Shown here in pieces: positions 56,746 through 64,000 of a stretch of DNA of 64,000 bases. Each line of letters begins with the position of its first letter. Position 1 is the stretch's first letter. Where the stretch lies: assembly GCF_900497695.1 (NCBI RefSeq), contig NZ_UIDD01000012.1, forward strand, positions 374,501 through 438,500. The letters are read 5' to 3'. Below the pieces are notes generated by a model, which saw nothing but the letters and a program-made list of their open reading frames with translations, did not search any database and was not told the origin of the DNA. A program made the translations under genes and the position numbers. The stretch is from Pseudomonas wadenswilerensis (GTDB lineage: Bacteria; Pseudomonadota; Gammaproteobacteria; Pseudomonadales; Pseudomonadaceae).

Positions 56746-57600
56746 TCAGACTGCGATCAAGGCTTTGACCTTGTTCATCGCATTCTTTTCCAGCTGGCGA
56801 ATCCGCTCGGCAGACACGCTGTATTTCTCGGCCAGGTCATGCAAGGTGGCCTTTTCCTCGGCCAGCCAGCGCTGGTAGAGGATGTCACGGCTGCGATCAT
56901 CCAGGCCCTGCAGGGCTTCGTGCAGGTTGCTGGTGGAGTTGTCACTCCAGTCGGCATCCTCCAGTTGACGCGCCGGGTCGTAACGGTGGTCTTCCAGGTA
57001 GTTGGCCGGCGACTGGAATGCACTGTCGTCGTCGGCTTCACTGGCCGGGTCGAAGGCCATGTCCTGACCGGTCAGGCGGCTCTCCATCTCACGCACTTCA
57101 CGCGGCTCGACACCCAGGCTTTCGGCGACACGATGGACTTCATCGTTGTTCAGCCAGGCCAGGCGTTTTTTCTGGCTGCGCAGGTTGAAGAACAGCTTGC
57201 GCTGAGCCTTGGTGGTAGCGACCTTGACGATGCGCCAGTTACGCAGGATGAACTCGTGAATCTCGGCCTTGATCCAGTGCACCGCAAAGGACACCAGACG
57301 CACACCCATTTCCGGGTTGAAACGCTTGACCGCTTTCATCAGGCCAACGTTGCCTTCCTGGATCAGGTCGGCCTGGGCCAGCCCGTAGCCGGAATAGCTG
57401 CGAGCAATGTGTACAACAAAACGCAGGTGGGCGAGCACCATCTGCCGAGCCGCCCCAAGATCCTGCTCATAGTAGAGACTCTCGGCCAGTTCACGCTCCC
57501 GCTCGGGCGTCAGCAATGGAATGCTGTTGACCGTGTGCACATAGGCTTCCAGGTTTGCGCCGGGAACCAGGGCATAGGCAGGTTGCAACGAAGTGGTCAT
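56746..57600 (-). CDS. rpoH: RNA polymerase sigma factor RpoH (sigma-32)
   Basis: A 284-residue heat-shock sigma factor. Region 2 (AHLRFVVHIARSYSGYGLAQ, DLIQEGNVGLMKAVKRFNP, FAVHWIKAEI), the RpoH box (QRKLFFNLRSQKKR) and region 4 (SAERIRQLEKNAMNKVK) are all seen. The ATG at 57600 has a strong GGAGG upstream; the frame to 57726 runs into ftsX and is not used. The 112-base gap to ftsX should hold its promoters. Confidence 0.95.
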   Translation of the reverse strand: MTTSLQPAYALVPGANLEAYVHTVNSIPLLTPERERELAESLYYEQDLGAARQMVLAHLRFVVHIARSYSGYGLAQADLIQEGNVGLMKAVKRFNPEMGVRLVSFAVHWIKAEIHEFILRNWRIVKVATTKAQRKLFFNLRSQKKRLAWLNNDEVHRVAESLGVEPREVREMESRLTGQDMAFDPASEADDDSAFQSPANYLEDHRYDPARQLEDADWSDNSTSNLHEALQGLDDRSRDILYQRWLAEEKATLHDLAEKYSVSAERIRQLEKNAMNKVKALIAV

Positions 57601-57712
57601 ACGAAAAAACCTCCGACTCACTAAACTCGTGCCATAGGCACTGCCAACATTGACCGGAAACCGCGAAACAAGTTCCCTAAAAATGAAAAGAGTCAATACC
57701 AGCAAAAAGACA

Positions 57713-58741
57713 CTATCGCGGTGCAAGCTCGCTCAAGTGGCGGGCGACCGCAATCCAAGCACCGATATACCCTAACAATACCGCTCCAAGCAAGAGGGAT
57801 AGACCATCGGCTGACGGAACCCCGGCCAGGGCAAAATCACTGCCGTACAGTCCGGAGAGCCCGATTACCGCGTCGTTCAGCCAGTTCAGGCCAAACGCCA
57901 GCACGCCCCAGGCCAACACCCCGGCACCCAGGCCATACAAGGCGCCCATGTACAGGAAAGGCCGGCGCACATAGCTGTCGGTACCACCGACCAGCTTGAT
58001 TACCTCGATCTCGGTACGGCGGTTCTCGATGTGCAGGCGAATTGTGTTACCAATTACCAAAAGCAGTGCCGATACCAGCAAAACCGTCAGGCCGAAGACA
58101 AAGCGGTCACCCAGCTTGAGAATCGCCGCCAGCCGCTCGACCCAAACCAGGTCGAGCTGCGCCGCTTCGACCTTGGGCAGCTCCGCCAGGCGCTGACGCA
58201 GGGCTTCCAGCGCCGGCTTGTCGACTTCCGCCGGGGTTACCACCACCACGCCAGGCAGCGGGTTCTCCGGCAATTCACGCAGGGCTTCGCCCAGGCCGGA
58301 CTGCTGCTGGAACTCATTGAGGGCCTGCTCGCGGCTGACATACTCAGCCTCGGCAACCCCGGGCAAACCCTTGATCTGCTCACGCAGGGCTTCGCCTTCG
58401 TGGCTGCTGGCATCGAGCTTCAGGTACAGGGAAATCTGTGCCGCGCGCTGCCAGGAGCCACCCAGGCGTTCGACGTTGCTCAGGAGCAACGACAGGCCCA
58501 TGGGCAGGCTCAGGGCCACCGCCATCACCAGGCAGGTAAAGAAGCTGCCGATCGGCTGCTTGCCCAGGCGCCGCAGGCTGTCGAGCAGGCTCGAACGGTG
58601 GCTTTCCAGCCAGGCATGCAGCAGGGTACGAAAATCCGGGCCGTCATCATCGTGACCGCCACGTTTGTTTTTTTCCGGTGCAGCGTCCGCCGCCTTGGGT
58701 GCTACCCGCTCGGAAACCTTGGGACTACGTGTCGCACTCAT
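57713..58741 (-). CDS. ftsX: Cell division protein FtsX
   Basis: A 342-residue membrane partner of FtsE. A long cytoplasmic N-tail is followed by a first helix, a large periplasmic domain (QISLYLKLDASS, VSREQALNEF) and three C-terminal helices, the ABC3 type. FtsEX activates murein hydrolases through EnvC-type factors at the septum. It overlaps ftsE by 4 bases. Confidence 0.94.
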   Translation of the reverse strand: MSATRSPKVSERVAPKAADAAPEKNKRGGHDDDGPDFRTLLHAWLESHRSSLLDSLRRLGKQPIGSFFTCLVMAVALSLPMGLSLLLSNVERLGGSWQRAAQISLYLKLDASSHEGEALREQIKGLPGVAEAEYVSREQALNEFQQQSGLGEALRELPENPLPGVVVVTPAEVDKPALEALRQRLAELPKVEAAQLDLVWVERLAAILKLGDRFVFGLTVLLVSALLLVIGNTIRLHIENRRTEIEVIKLVGGTDSYVRRPFLYMGALYGLGAGVLAWGVLAFGLNWLNDAVIGLSGLYGSDFALAGVPSADGLSLLLGAVLLGYIGAWIAVARHLSELAPR

Positions 58742-59409
58742 TGCCCGGCCTCCCCGTCGCCGATCAAGCGGCCGCGCTGCAGGGTCAGCATGCGATGGCG
58801 CATGCGCGCGATCAGCGCCAGGTCGTGACTGGCGATCAGCACGCTGGTACCCAGGCGGTTGATATCTTCGAATACACCCATGATCTCCGCAGCCAGGCGC
58901 GGGTCGAGGTTACCGGTAGGTTCGTCCGCCAGCAGCAAGGCCGGGCGGTGGACAATAGCGCGGGCAATGCCGACGCGCTGTTGCTGGCCGGTGGACAGGT
59001 CGCCGGGGTACAGCTCGGCTTTGTCTGACAGGGCCACGCGTTCCAGCGCCGAGTCGACCCGCTTGGCCACTTCGATCTTGGACAGGCCGAGGATCTGCAG
59101 CGGCAGGGCGACGTTGTTGAATACGGTACGGTCGAACAGCAGCTGGTGGTTCTGGAACACCACGCCGATCTGCCGGCGCAGGAACGGGATCTGCGCGTTG
59201 CTGATCTGCCCCAGGTCCTGCCCGGCCAGCAGCAGCTTGCCGCTGGTGGGACGTTCCATGGCCAGCAACAGGCGCAGCAAGGTACTTTTGCCGGCGCCGG
59301 AATGGCCGGTAACGAACAGGAATTCGCCCCGACGCACCCGAAAACTCAACTCATGCAGGCCAACGTGACCATTGGGGTAGCGCTTGGCGACCTGTTCGAA
59401 TCGAATCAT
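58738..59409 (-). CDS. ftsE: Cell division ATP-binding protein FtsE
   Basis: A 223-residue ABC ATPase: Walker A GHSGAGKST, signature LSTGQQQRVGIARA and Walker B ALLLADEPTGNLD are complete. It is the middle gene of ftsY-ftsE-ftsX, with 4-base overlaps on both sides. Confidence 0.96.
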   Translation of the reverse strand: MIRFEQVAKRYPNGHVGLHELSFRVRRGEFLFVTGHSGAGKSTLLRLLLAMERPTSGKLLLAGQDLGQISNAQIPFLRRQIGVVFQNHQLLFDRTVFNNVALPLQILGLSKIEVAKRVDSALERVALSDKAELYPGDLSTGQQQRVGIARAIVHRPALLLADEPTGNLDPRLAAEIMGVFEDINRLGTSVLIASHDLALIARMRHRMLTLQRGRLIGDGEAGQ

Positions 59410-60896
59410 GGATGCTCCCGCTCGGCAAACAGTGCTTTCACGAAGGGTTCGGCTTCGAAGGTGCGCAAATCGTCAATCCCTTCGCCCACGCCAATATAGC
59501 GGATCGGCAGGCCGAACTGCTTGGCCAGGGCAAAGATCACCCCACCCTTGGCGGTGCCGTCGAGCTTGGTCAGGGCCAGGCCGGTCAGTTCGACGCTCTG
59601 GTTAAAGTGCTTGGCCTGGTTGATGGCGTTCTGGCCGGTACCGGCGTCGAGCACCAGCAGCACCTCGTGGGGTGCGTCGGCATCGAGTTTGCCGATCACC
59701 CGACGGACCTTCTTCAGCTCTTCCATCAGGTTGTCTTTGGTGTGCAGGCGACCGGCGGTGTCGGCGATCAATACATCGATATTACGGGCCTTGGCGGCCT
59801 GCACGGCATCGAAGATCACCGAAGCCGAATCGGCGCCGGTGTGCTGGGCGATGACCGGGATCTGGTTGCGCTCGCCCCAGACCTGCAGTTGCTCGACCGC
59901 AGCAGCGCGGAAGGTGTCACCGGCGGCGAGCATGACCTTCTTGCCTTCGAGCTGCAGCTTCTTCGCCAGCTTGCCGATGGTGGTGGTCTTGCCGGCGCCG
60001 TTGACGCCGACCACAAGGATCACGAACGGCTTGCTCTGGTTATGAATGCGCAGCGGCTGCTCGACCGGCTTGAGCAGGTCGGCCAGCTCGCCTTGCAGCG
60101 ACTTGTACAGCGCATCGCTGTCGGCCAGCTGCTTGCGCGCGACCTTCTGGGTCAGGCTCTGGACGATCACCGAAGTGGCTTCGACGCCGACGTCGGCGGT
60201 CAGCAGGCGGGTTTCGATTTCATCCAGCAGGTCGTCATCGATGGCTTTCTTGCCGAGGAACAGGCTGGCCATGCCCTCGCCGATGCTGGCGCTGGTCTTC
60301 GACAGGCCCTGCTTGAGGCGGGAGAAAAAGCCACTTTTGCTCTCTTCGCTACGCACTGGAGCGGCTGGTTCGGCAACCGGGGCAGCCACTTCCACGGCAG
60401 CGGCCACGGGTACAGGCTCGGGCTCCGGTGCGACGACTGGCGCAGGCACGACGACGGGCTCAGGCGCAACTACAACCGGCTCAGGCTCAGGCTCGATGAC
60501 CGGCATGGGAGCGGGATGCGCACGCTCGGGAATCGGCGGCGGGGTATGCGACTCAAGGTCGGCAACCAGGGCTACCGGCTCTTCAGGCACAGGCAGGACA
60601 AGGCCGACGGAAGGCGCGGGCTGAACTTCGACCGGCACGGCAACTGGAGCGACATGCACGGCTTCTGGCACAGCAACAGGTGCAGGTGCAGGTGCAGGTG
60701 CAGGTGCAGCCTCGACCGGTGCAACGGCAGCCGCAACCTCGGCAGGCAACGCAGCAGGTTGCTCCGCTTCAATCGGTGCAGGGGCTTGCGGCTGTTCAGC
60801 TACGGGTTGCTGGGGCTTTTTGCGCAACCAGCCGAACAGGCCTTTCTTTTCACCAGCCGCGGCCGGCGTCTTTTTGTCGTCGTTGGAACCAAACAT
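59406..60896 (-). CDS. ftsY: Signal recognition particle receptor FtsY
   Basis: A 496-residue SRP GTPase. The first ~180 residues form a Pro/Ala/Val/Glu-rich acidic A domain of low complexity; the NG domain follows, with the P-loop GVNGAGKTTTIGKLAK, DTFRAAAVEQL, DTAGRLH and TKLDGTAKGG. It docks ribosome-SRP complexes at the inner membrane. It opens the ftsYEX operon and is divergent from the M16 peptidase pair. Confidence 0.95.
   Translation of the reverse strand: MFGSNDDKKTPAAAGEKKGLFGWLRKKPQQPVAEQPQAPAPIEAEQPAALPAEVAAAVAPVEAAPAPAPAPAPVAVPEAVHVAPVAVPVEVQPAPSVGLVLPVPEEPVALVADLESHTPPPIPERAHPAPMPVIEPEPEPVVVAPEPVVVPAPVVAPEPEPVPVAAAVEVAAPVAEPAAPVRSEESKSGFFSRLKQGLSKTSASIGEGMASLFLGKKAIDDDLLDEIETRLLTADVGVEATSVIVQSLTQKVARKQLADSDALYKSLQGELADLLKPVEQPLRIHNQSKPFVILVVGVNGAGKTTTIGKLAKKLQLEGKKVMLAAGDTFRAAAVEQLQVWGERNQIPVIAQHTGADSASVIFDAVQAAKARNIDVLIADTAGRLHTKDNLMEELKKVRRVIGKLDADAPHEVLLVLDAGTGQNAINQAKHFNQSVELTGLALTKLDGTAKGGVIFALAKQFGLPIRYIGVGEGIDDLRTFEAEPFVKALFAEREHP
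60677..60706. repeat. Tandem CAGGTG hexamer repeat in ftsY
   Basis: Five copies of the 6-base unit CAGGTG in a row, coding Ala-Pro repeats on the minus strand in the FtsY A domain. Its copy number may vary by slippage without breaking the frame. Confidence 0.8.
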
Positions 60897-61126
60897 GGAA
60901 GACGGCTATCTCAGGGTAGCGATGCGCCACTGCGGCGCCTCGTAAATTCTTTTAACGCAGAACAGTCTACTTTTAATCCGGCTCGTTCTTGCGCAGCATT
61001 TTGTCATCAAGCCTACGGGCTGGATCCACGACAGGCATGGTCCTCAGGCAACCGGATCAGTATCCTAGCACCTCCAAGCCCGCTGACGCTAAGACCACGC
61101 GGGCAGTCCTACAGGTTAAACAACGT

Positions 61127-62482
61127 ATGAATGCTCTAGCCCGCCGCGCCGCTGGCCTGTTGCTCAGCACAGTTTGTCTGCCGTTCGCGGCCTTCGCCGC
61201 CGATACGCAACCCACTCACGAGTTCATTCTCGACAACGGCCTGAAAGTGGTCGTGCGCGAGGACCACCGGGCGCCGGTGGTGGTCTCGCAAATCTGGTAC
61301 AAGGTCGGATCGACCTATGAATCCCCCGGCCAGACCGGCCTTTCCCATGCCCTGGAACACATGATGTTCAAGGGCAGCGAGAAGCTCGGCCCCGGCGAAG
61401 CCTCGCGCATCCTGCGCGACCTGGGCGCCGAAGAGAACGCCTTTACCAGCGACGATTACACCGCCTATTACCAGGTGCTGGCCCGCGACCGCCTGCCGGT
61501 AGCGCTTGAGCTCGAAGCCGACCGCATGGCCAGCCTGCGTCTGCCGGCCGACGAGTTCAGCCGCGAAATCGAGGTCATCAAGGAAGAACGCCGCCTGCGC
61601 ACCGACGACCAGCCCAATGCCAAGGCCTTCGAGCTGTTCAGCGCCATGGCCTTCCCAGCCAGCAGCTACCGCACCCCGACCATAGGCTGGATGGCTGACC
61701 TTGACCGTATGAAGGTCGAGGAGCTGCGTCACTGGTACGAATCCTGGTACGTGCCGAACAACGCCACCCTGGTGGTGGTCGGCGATGTCACTGTCGAGGA
61801 GGTCAAGGGCCTGGCCCAGCGCTTCTTCGGCGCCATCCCGAAACGCGCGGTGCCACCGGCCAAGCTGCCGCTGGAGCTGGCCGAGCCTGGCCTGCGGGAA
61901 ACCACCCTGCATGTACAAACCCAGCTGCCGAGCCTGATCTACGGCTTCAACGCCCCCGGCCTCGCCACTGCCAAGGACCCCCGCACCGTGCACGCCCTGC
62001 GGCTGATCTCGGCACTGCTCGACGGCGGTTACAGCGCACGCCTGCCGAGCCGCCTGGAGCGTGGCCAGGAGCTGGTCTCCGGTGCTTCCTCCAGCTACAA
62101 CGCATTTACCCGCGGCGACAGCCTGTTCCTGATCTCGGCCACGCCGAACCTGCAGAAACACAAAACCCTGGCCGACGTCGAAGCCGGTATCTGGAAGCTG
62201 CTCGACGAGCTCAAGACCACCCCGCCTTCGGCTGAAGAGCTTGAGCGCGTACGTGCCCAGGTCATCGCCGGGCTGGTCTACGACCGTGACTCCATCAGCA
62301 GCCAGGCCACCGCCATTGGCCAGTTGGAAACCGTCGGCCTGTCGTGGAAGCTGATCGACAGCGAGCTGGACGAGCTGAAAAGCGTGACCCCGGCAGACAT
62401 CCAGAGCGCCGCCCGCACCTACTTCACCCGTGAACGCCTGAGCGTTGCCCATGTACTGCCCGAGGAGAACGCTCATGAGTGA
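61127..62482 (+). CDS. M16 zinc peptidase, catalytic subunit
   Basis: A 451-residue exported peptidase of the pitrilysin/PqqL family. The signal peptide ends near AAFAA; the inverted zinc motif HALEH is intact, with the downstream Glu in the EEN region (GAEENAFTSDDYTAYY). A second M16 lobe follows (LLDGGYSARLPSRLERGQELV). The ATG at 61127 gives the signal peptide directly. It overlaps the next gene by 8 bases, typical of an active/inactive M16 pair. Confidence 0.9.
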   Translation: MNALARRAAGLLLSTVCLPFAAFAADTQPTHEFILDNGLKVVVREDHRAPVVVSQIWYKVGSTYESPGQTGLSHALEHMMFKGSEKLGPGEASRILRDLGAEENAFTSDDYTAYYQVLARDRLPVALELEADRMASLRLPADEFSREIEVIKEERRLRTDDQPNAKAFELFSAMAFPASSYRTPTIGWMADLDRMKVEELRHWYESWYVPNNATLVVVGDVTVEEVKGLAQRFFGAIPKRAVPPAKLPLELAEPGLRETTLHVQTQLPSLIYGFNAPGLATAKDPRTVHALRLISALLDGGYSARLPSRLERGQELVSGASSSYNAFTRGDSLFLISATPNLQKHKTLADVEAGIWKLLDELKTTPPSAEELERVRAQVIAGLVYDRDSISSQATAIGQLETVGLSWKLIDSELDELKSVTPADIQSAARTYFTRERLSVAHVLPEENAHE

Positions 62483-63974
62483 ACGCAGCGCACCCCGCTA
62501 CACCCTGATCGGCCTGGGCCTGCTGTTGCTGCTGGGCTTGCTGGCTTTCTTCCTGGCCAAGCCGGCGCAATCGGATAACGCCGCGCAACCGGCCACCAGC
62601 ACCGCCGCCAAGGCGGCCAACACCTTGCAATCGCTGGCTGAGCTGGACGGCAAGGCGCCAAGCCGCCGACAGTTGAACATCCAGACCTGGAATACCGCCG
62701 AAGGCGCCCGCGTGCTGTTCGTCGAAGCCCGCGAGCTGCCGATGTTCGACCTGCGCCTGACCTTCGCCGCCGGCAGCAGCCAGGACGGCGATGCCCCGGG
62801 CCTGGCGACCCTGACCAACGCCATGCTTAACGAAGGCGTAGCCGGCAAGAGCGTCACCGCCATCGCCGAAGGCTTCGAAGGCCTGGGCGCCGACTTTGGC
62901 AATGGCGCCTACCGCGACATGGCCGTGGCTTCGCTGCGCAGCCTGAGCGCCGCCGACAAGCGCGAGCCGGCGCTGAAGCTGTTCGCTGAAGTGGTCGGCA
63001 AACCAACCTTCCCGCAGGACGCCCTGGCACGCATCAAGAACCAGATGCAGGCCGGCTTCGAGTACCAGAAGCAGAACCCTGGCAAACTGGCCGGTATCGA
63101 GCTGTTCGAGCGCCTGTACGGCACCCACCCTTATGCCCACCCGAGTGACGGCACAGCCAAGAGCATCCCGCCGATTACCCTGGAGCAACTGCGCGCCTTC
63201 CACGCCAAGGCCTATGCCGCCGGCAACACAGTCATCGCCCTGGTCGGTGATTTGAGCCGCAGCGAAGCCGAAGCCATTGCCGCGCAAGTTTCCTCTGCCC
63301 TGCCAAAAGGCCCGGCACTGGCCAAGGTTGAACAGCCTAGCGAGCCCAAAGCTGGCACCACGCACCTCGATTTCCCGTCCAAGCAGACCCACCTGATGCT
63401 CGCTCAACTGGGCATCGACCGTAACGATCCGGACTACGCTGCGCTTTCGCTCGGCAACCAGATCCTCGGCGGCGGCACCTTTGGCACCCGCCTGATGAGC
63501 GAAGTGCGCGAGAAGCGCGGCCTGACCTACGGCGTGTACTCGGTGTTCAGCCCGATGCAGGTGCGGGGCCCATTCATGATCAACCTGCAGACCCGTGCCG
63601 AGCTCAGCGAGGGCACCCTCAAGCTGGTTCAGGACATCCTCGCCGACTACCTCAAGAGCGGCCCGACCCAGCAAGAGCTGGACGATGCCAAGCGCGAACT
63701 GGCCGGCAGCTTCCCGCTGTCCAATGCCAGCAACGCCAGTATCGTCGGCCAGTTGGGCGCCATCGGCTTCTACCACCTGCCGCTGACCTGGCTGGAAGAC
63801 TACATGCAGCAATCCCAGGCGCTGACCACCGAACAGGTCAAGACCGCGCTGAACAAACACCTGGCCGCTGACAAGATGGTCATCGTCACCGCCGGGCCAA
63901 GCGTGCCGCAAAAACCACTGCCGCCGCCCACTGACAAACCCGCCGAGCAACCGCTTGGCGTACCGGAGCATTAA
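62475..63974 (+). CDS. M16-family peptidase-like partner subunit (zinc motif lost)
   Basis: A 499-residue paralogue of the gene before it, with an N-terminal membrane helix (about 11-27) that may be an uncleaved anchor. Where the zinc motif should be it reads GLATLTNAMLNEG, with no HxxEH, so it cannot bind zinc and is likely the non-catalytic subunit. The C-terminal R-Y-like block GTFGTRLMSEVREKRGLTYGVYS is kept. Confidence 0.9.
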   Translation: MSERSAPRYTLIGLGLLLLLGLLAFFLAKPAQSDNAAQPATSTAAKAANTLQSLAELDGKAPSRRQLNIQTWNTAEGARVLFVEARELPMFDLRLTFAAGSSQDGDAPGLATLTNAMLNEGVAGKSVTAIAEGFEGLGADFGNGAYRDMAVASLRSLSAADKREPALKLFAEVVGKPTFPQDALARIKNQMQAGFEYQKQNPGKLAGIELFERLYGTHPYAHPSDGTAKSIPPITLEQLRAFHAKAYAAGNTVIALVGDLSRSEAEAIAAQVSSALPKGPALAKVEQPSEPKAGTTHLDFPSKQTHLMLAQLGIDRNDPDYAALSLGNQILGGGTFGTRLMSEVREKRGLTYGVYSVFSPMQVRGPFMINLQTRAELSEGTLKLVQDILADYLKSGPTQQELDDAKRELAGSFPLSNASNASIVGQLGAIGFYHLPLTWLEDYMQQSQALTTEQVKTALNKHLAADKMVIVTAGPSVPQKPLPPPTDKPAEQPLGVPEH

Positions 63975-64000
63975 TGGCCAGTCCATCCGCAAAATCGGCC
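63974..64000 (+). CDS. rsmD: Start of next gene, probably rsmD (cut by window end)
   Basis: An ATG sharing one base with the M16 partner's TAA stop opens a frame (MASPSAKSA) to the window edge. In Pseudomonas the 16S rRNA G966 methyltransferase gene rsmD usually follows this M16 pair. Only nine residues are seen, so the name rests on synteny. Confidence 0.4.

Overview
The window is high-GC chromosomal DNA of a Pseudomonas, most likely from the P. putida/P. fluorescens lineage. Two things point there. The gene order is typical of that genus: hemE-gltD-gltB-damX-aroB-aroK-pilQ, ponA, maeB, rpmE, priA, argS, pilT, proC, metXW, rdgB, hemW, trmB, thiGS, mtgA, rpoH, ftsXEY. Palindromic REP doublets of the pseudomonad type also sit between genes. 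I saw no rRNA, tRNA, CRISPR array, insertion sequence or prophage.

Positions 1-16564 hold the downstream part of an aryl-polyene-type (APE; flexirubin/xanthomonadin-like) biosynthetic operon, all on the + strand, with overlapping or nearly overlapping genes. It encodes a membrane protein (cut by the window edge), a fused AMP-ligase/dehydratase, a family 2 glycosyltransferase, an LpxL-like acyltransferase, an aromatic amino-acid ammonia-lyase, a hotdog thioesterase, a LolA-like protein, an MMPL/RND exporter, a CPA2-type antiporter, a flavin halogenase-like oxidoreductase, a methyltransferase, a DUF3261 lipoprotein, two ketosynthases, a dehydratase, a ketoreductase and two small exported proteins. 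Acyl carrier proteins are not in the window and presumably lie just upstream. The inferred flow is: aromatic acid made by the lyase, activation by the ligase, iterative KS/KR/DH elongation on an ACP, then ring tailoring, attachment to a lipid and export to the outer membrane.

Positions 16566-19267 hold a divergent LysR regulator/MFS exporter pair and a small periplasmic BOF protein. Positions 19408-33499 are a long minus-strand core block: hemE, glutamate synthase gltBD, the division protein damX, aroBK and a reduced type IV pilus alignment locus. In that locus pilM/pilN and pilO/pilP are each fused into one gene, and PilQ is short.

Positions 33632-43798 carry ponA, malic enzyme, a secreted nuclease, rpmE, priA, argS and an FtsN-like SPOR protein. 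Positions 43847-52914 carry a TM2 protein, an NlpC/P60 peptidase, pilT, yggS-proC-yggT, metXW and rdgB-hemW. Positions 53053-64000 carry trmB, thiGS, mtgA, rpoH, ftsYEX and a tandem M16 peptidase pair; the window ends in what is probably rsmD.

The most interesting points are the composition of the APE cluster (halogenase signatures, an unusual Phe-His selectivity pair in the lyase, a ligase-dehydratase fusion and an embedded cation/proton antiporter), the fused and internally shortened PilM-N and PilO-P proteins, and an rpmE terminator lying inside the signal-peptide codons of the next gene.
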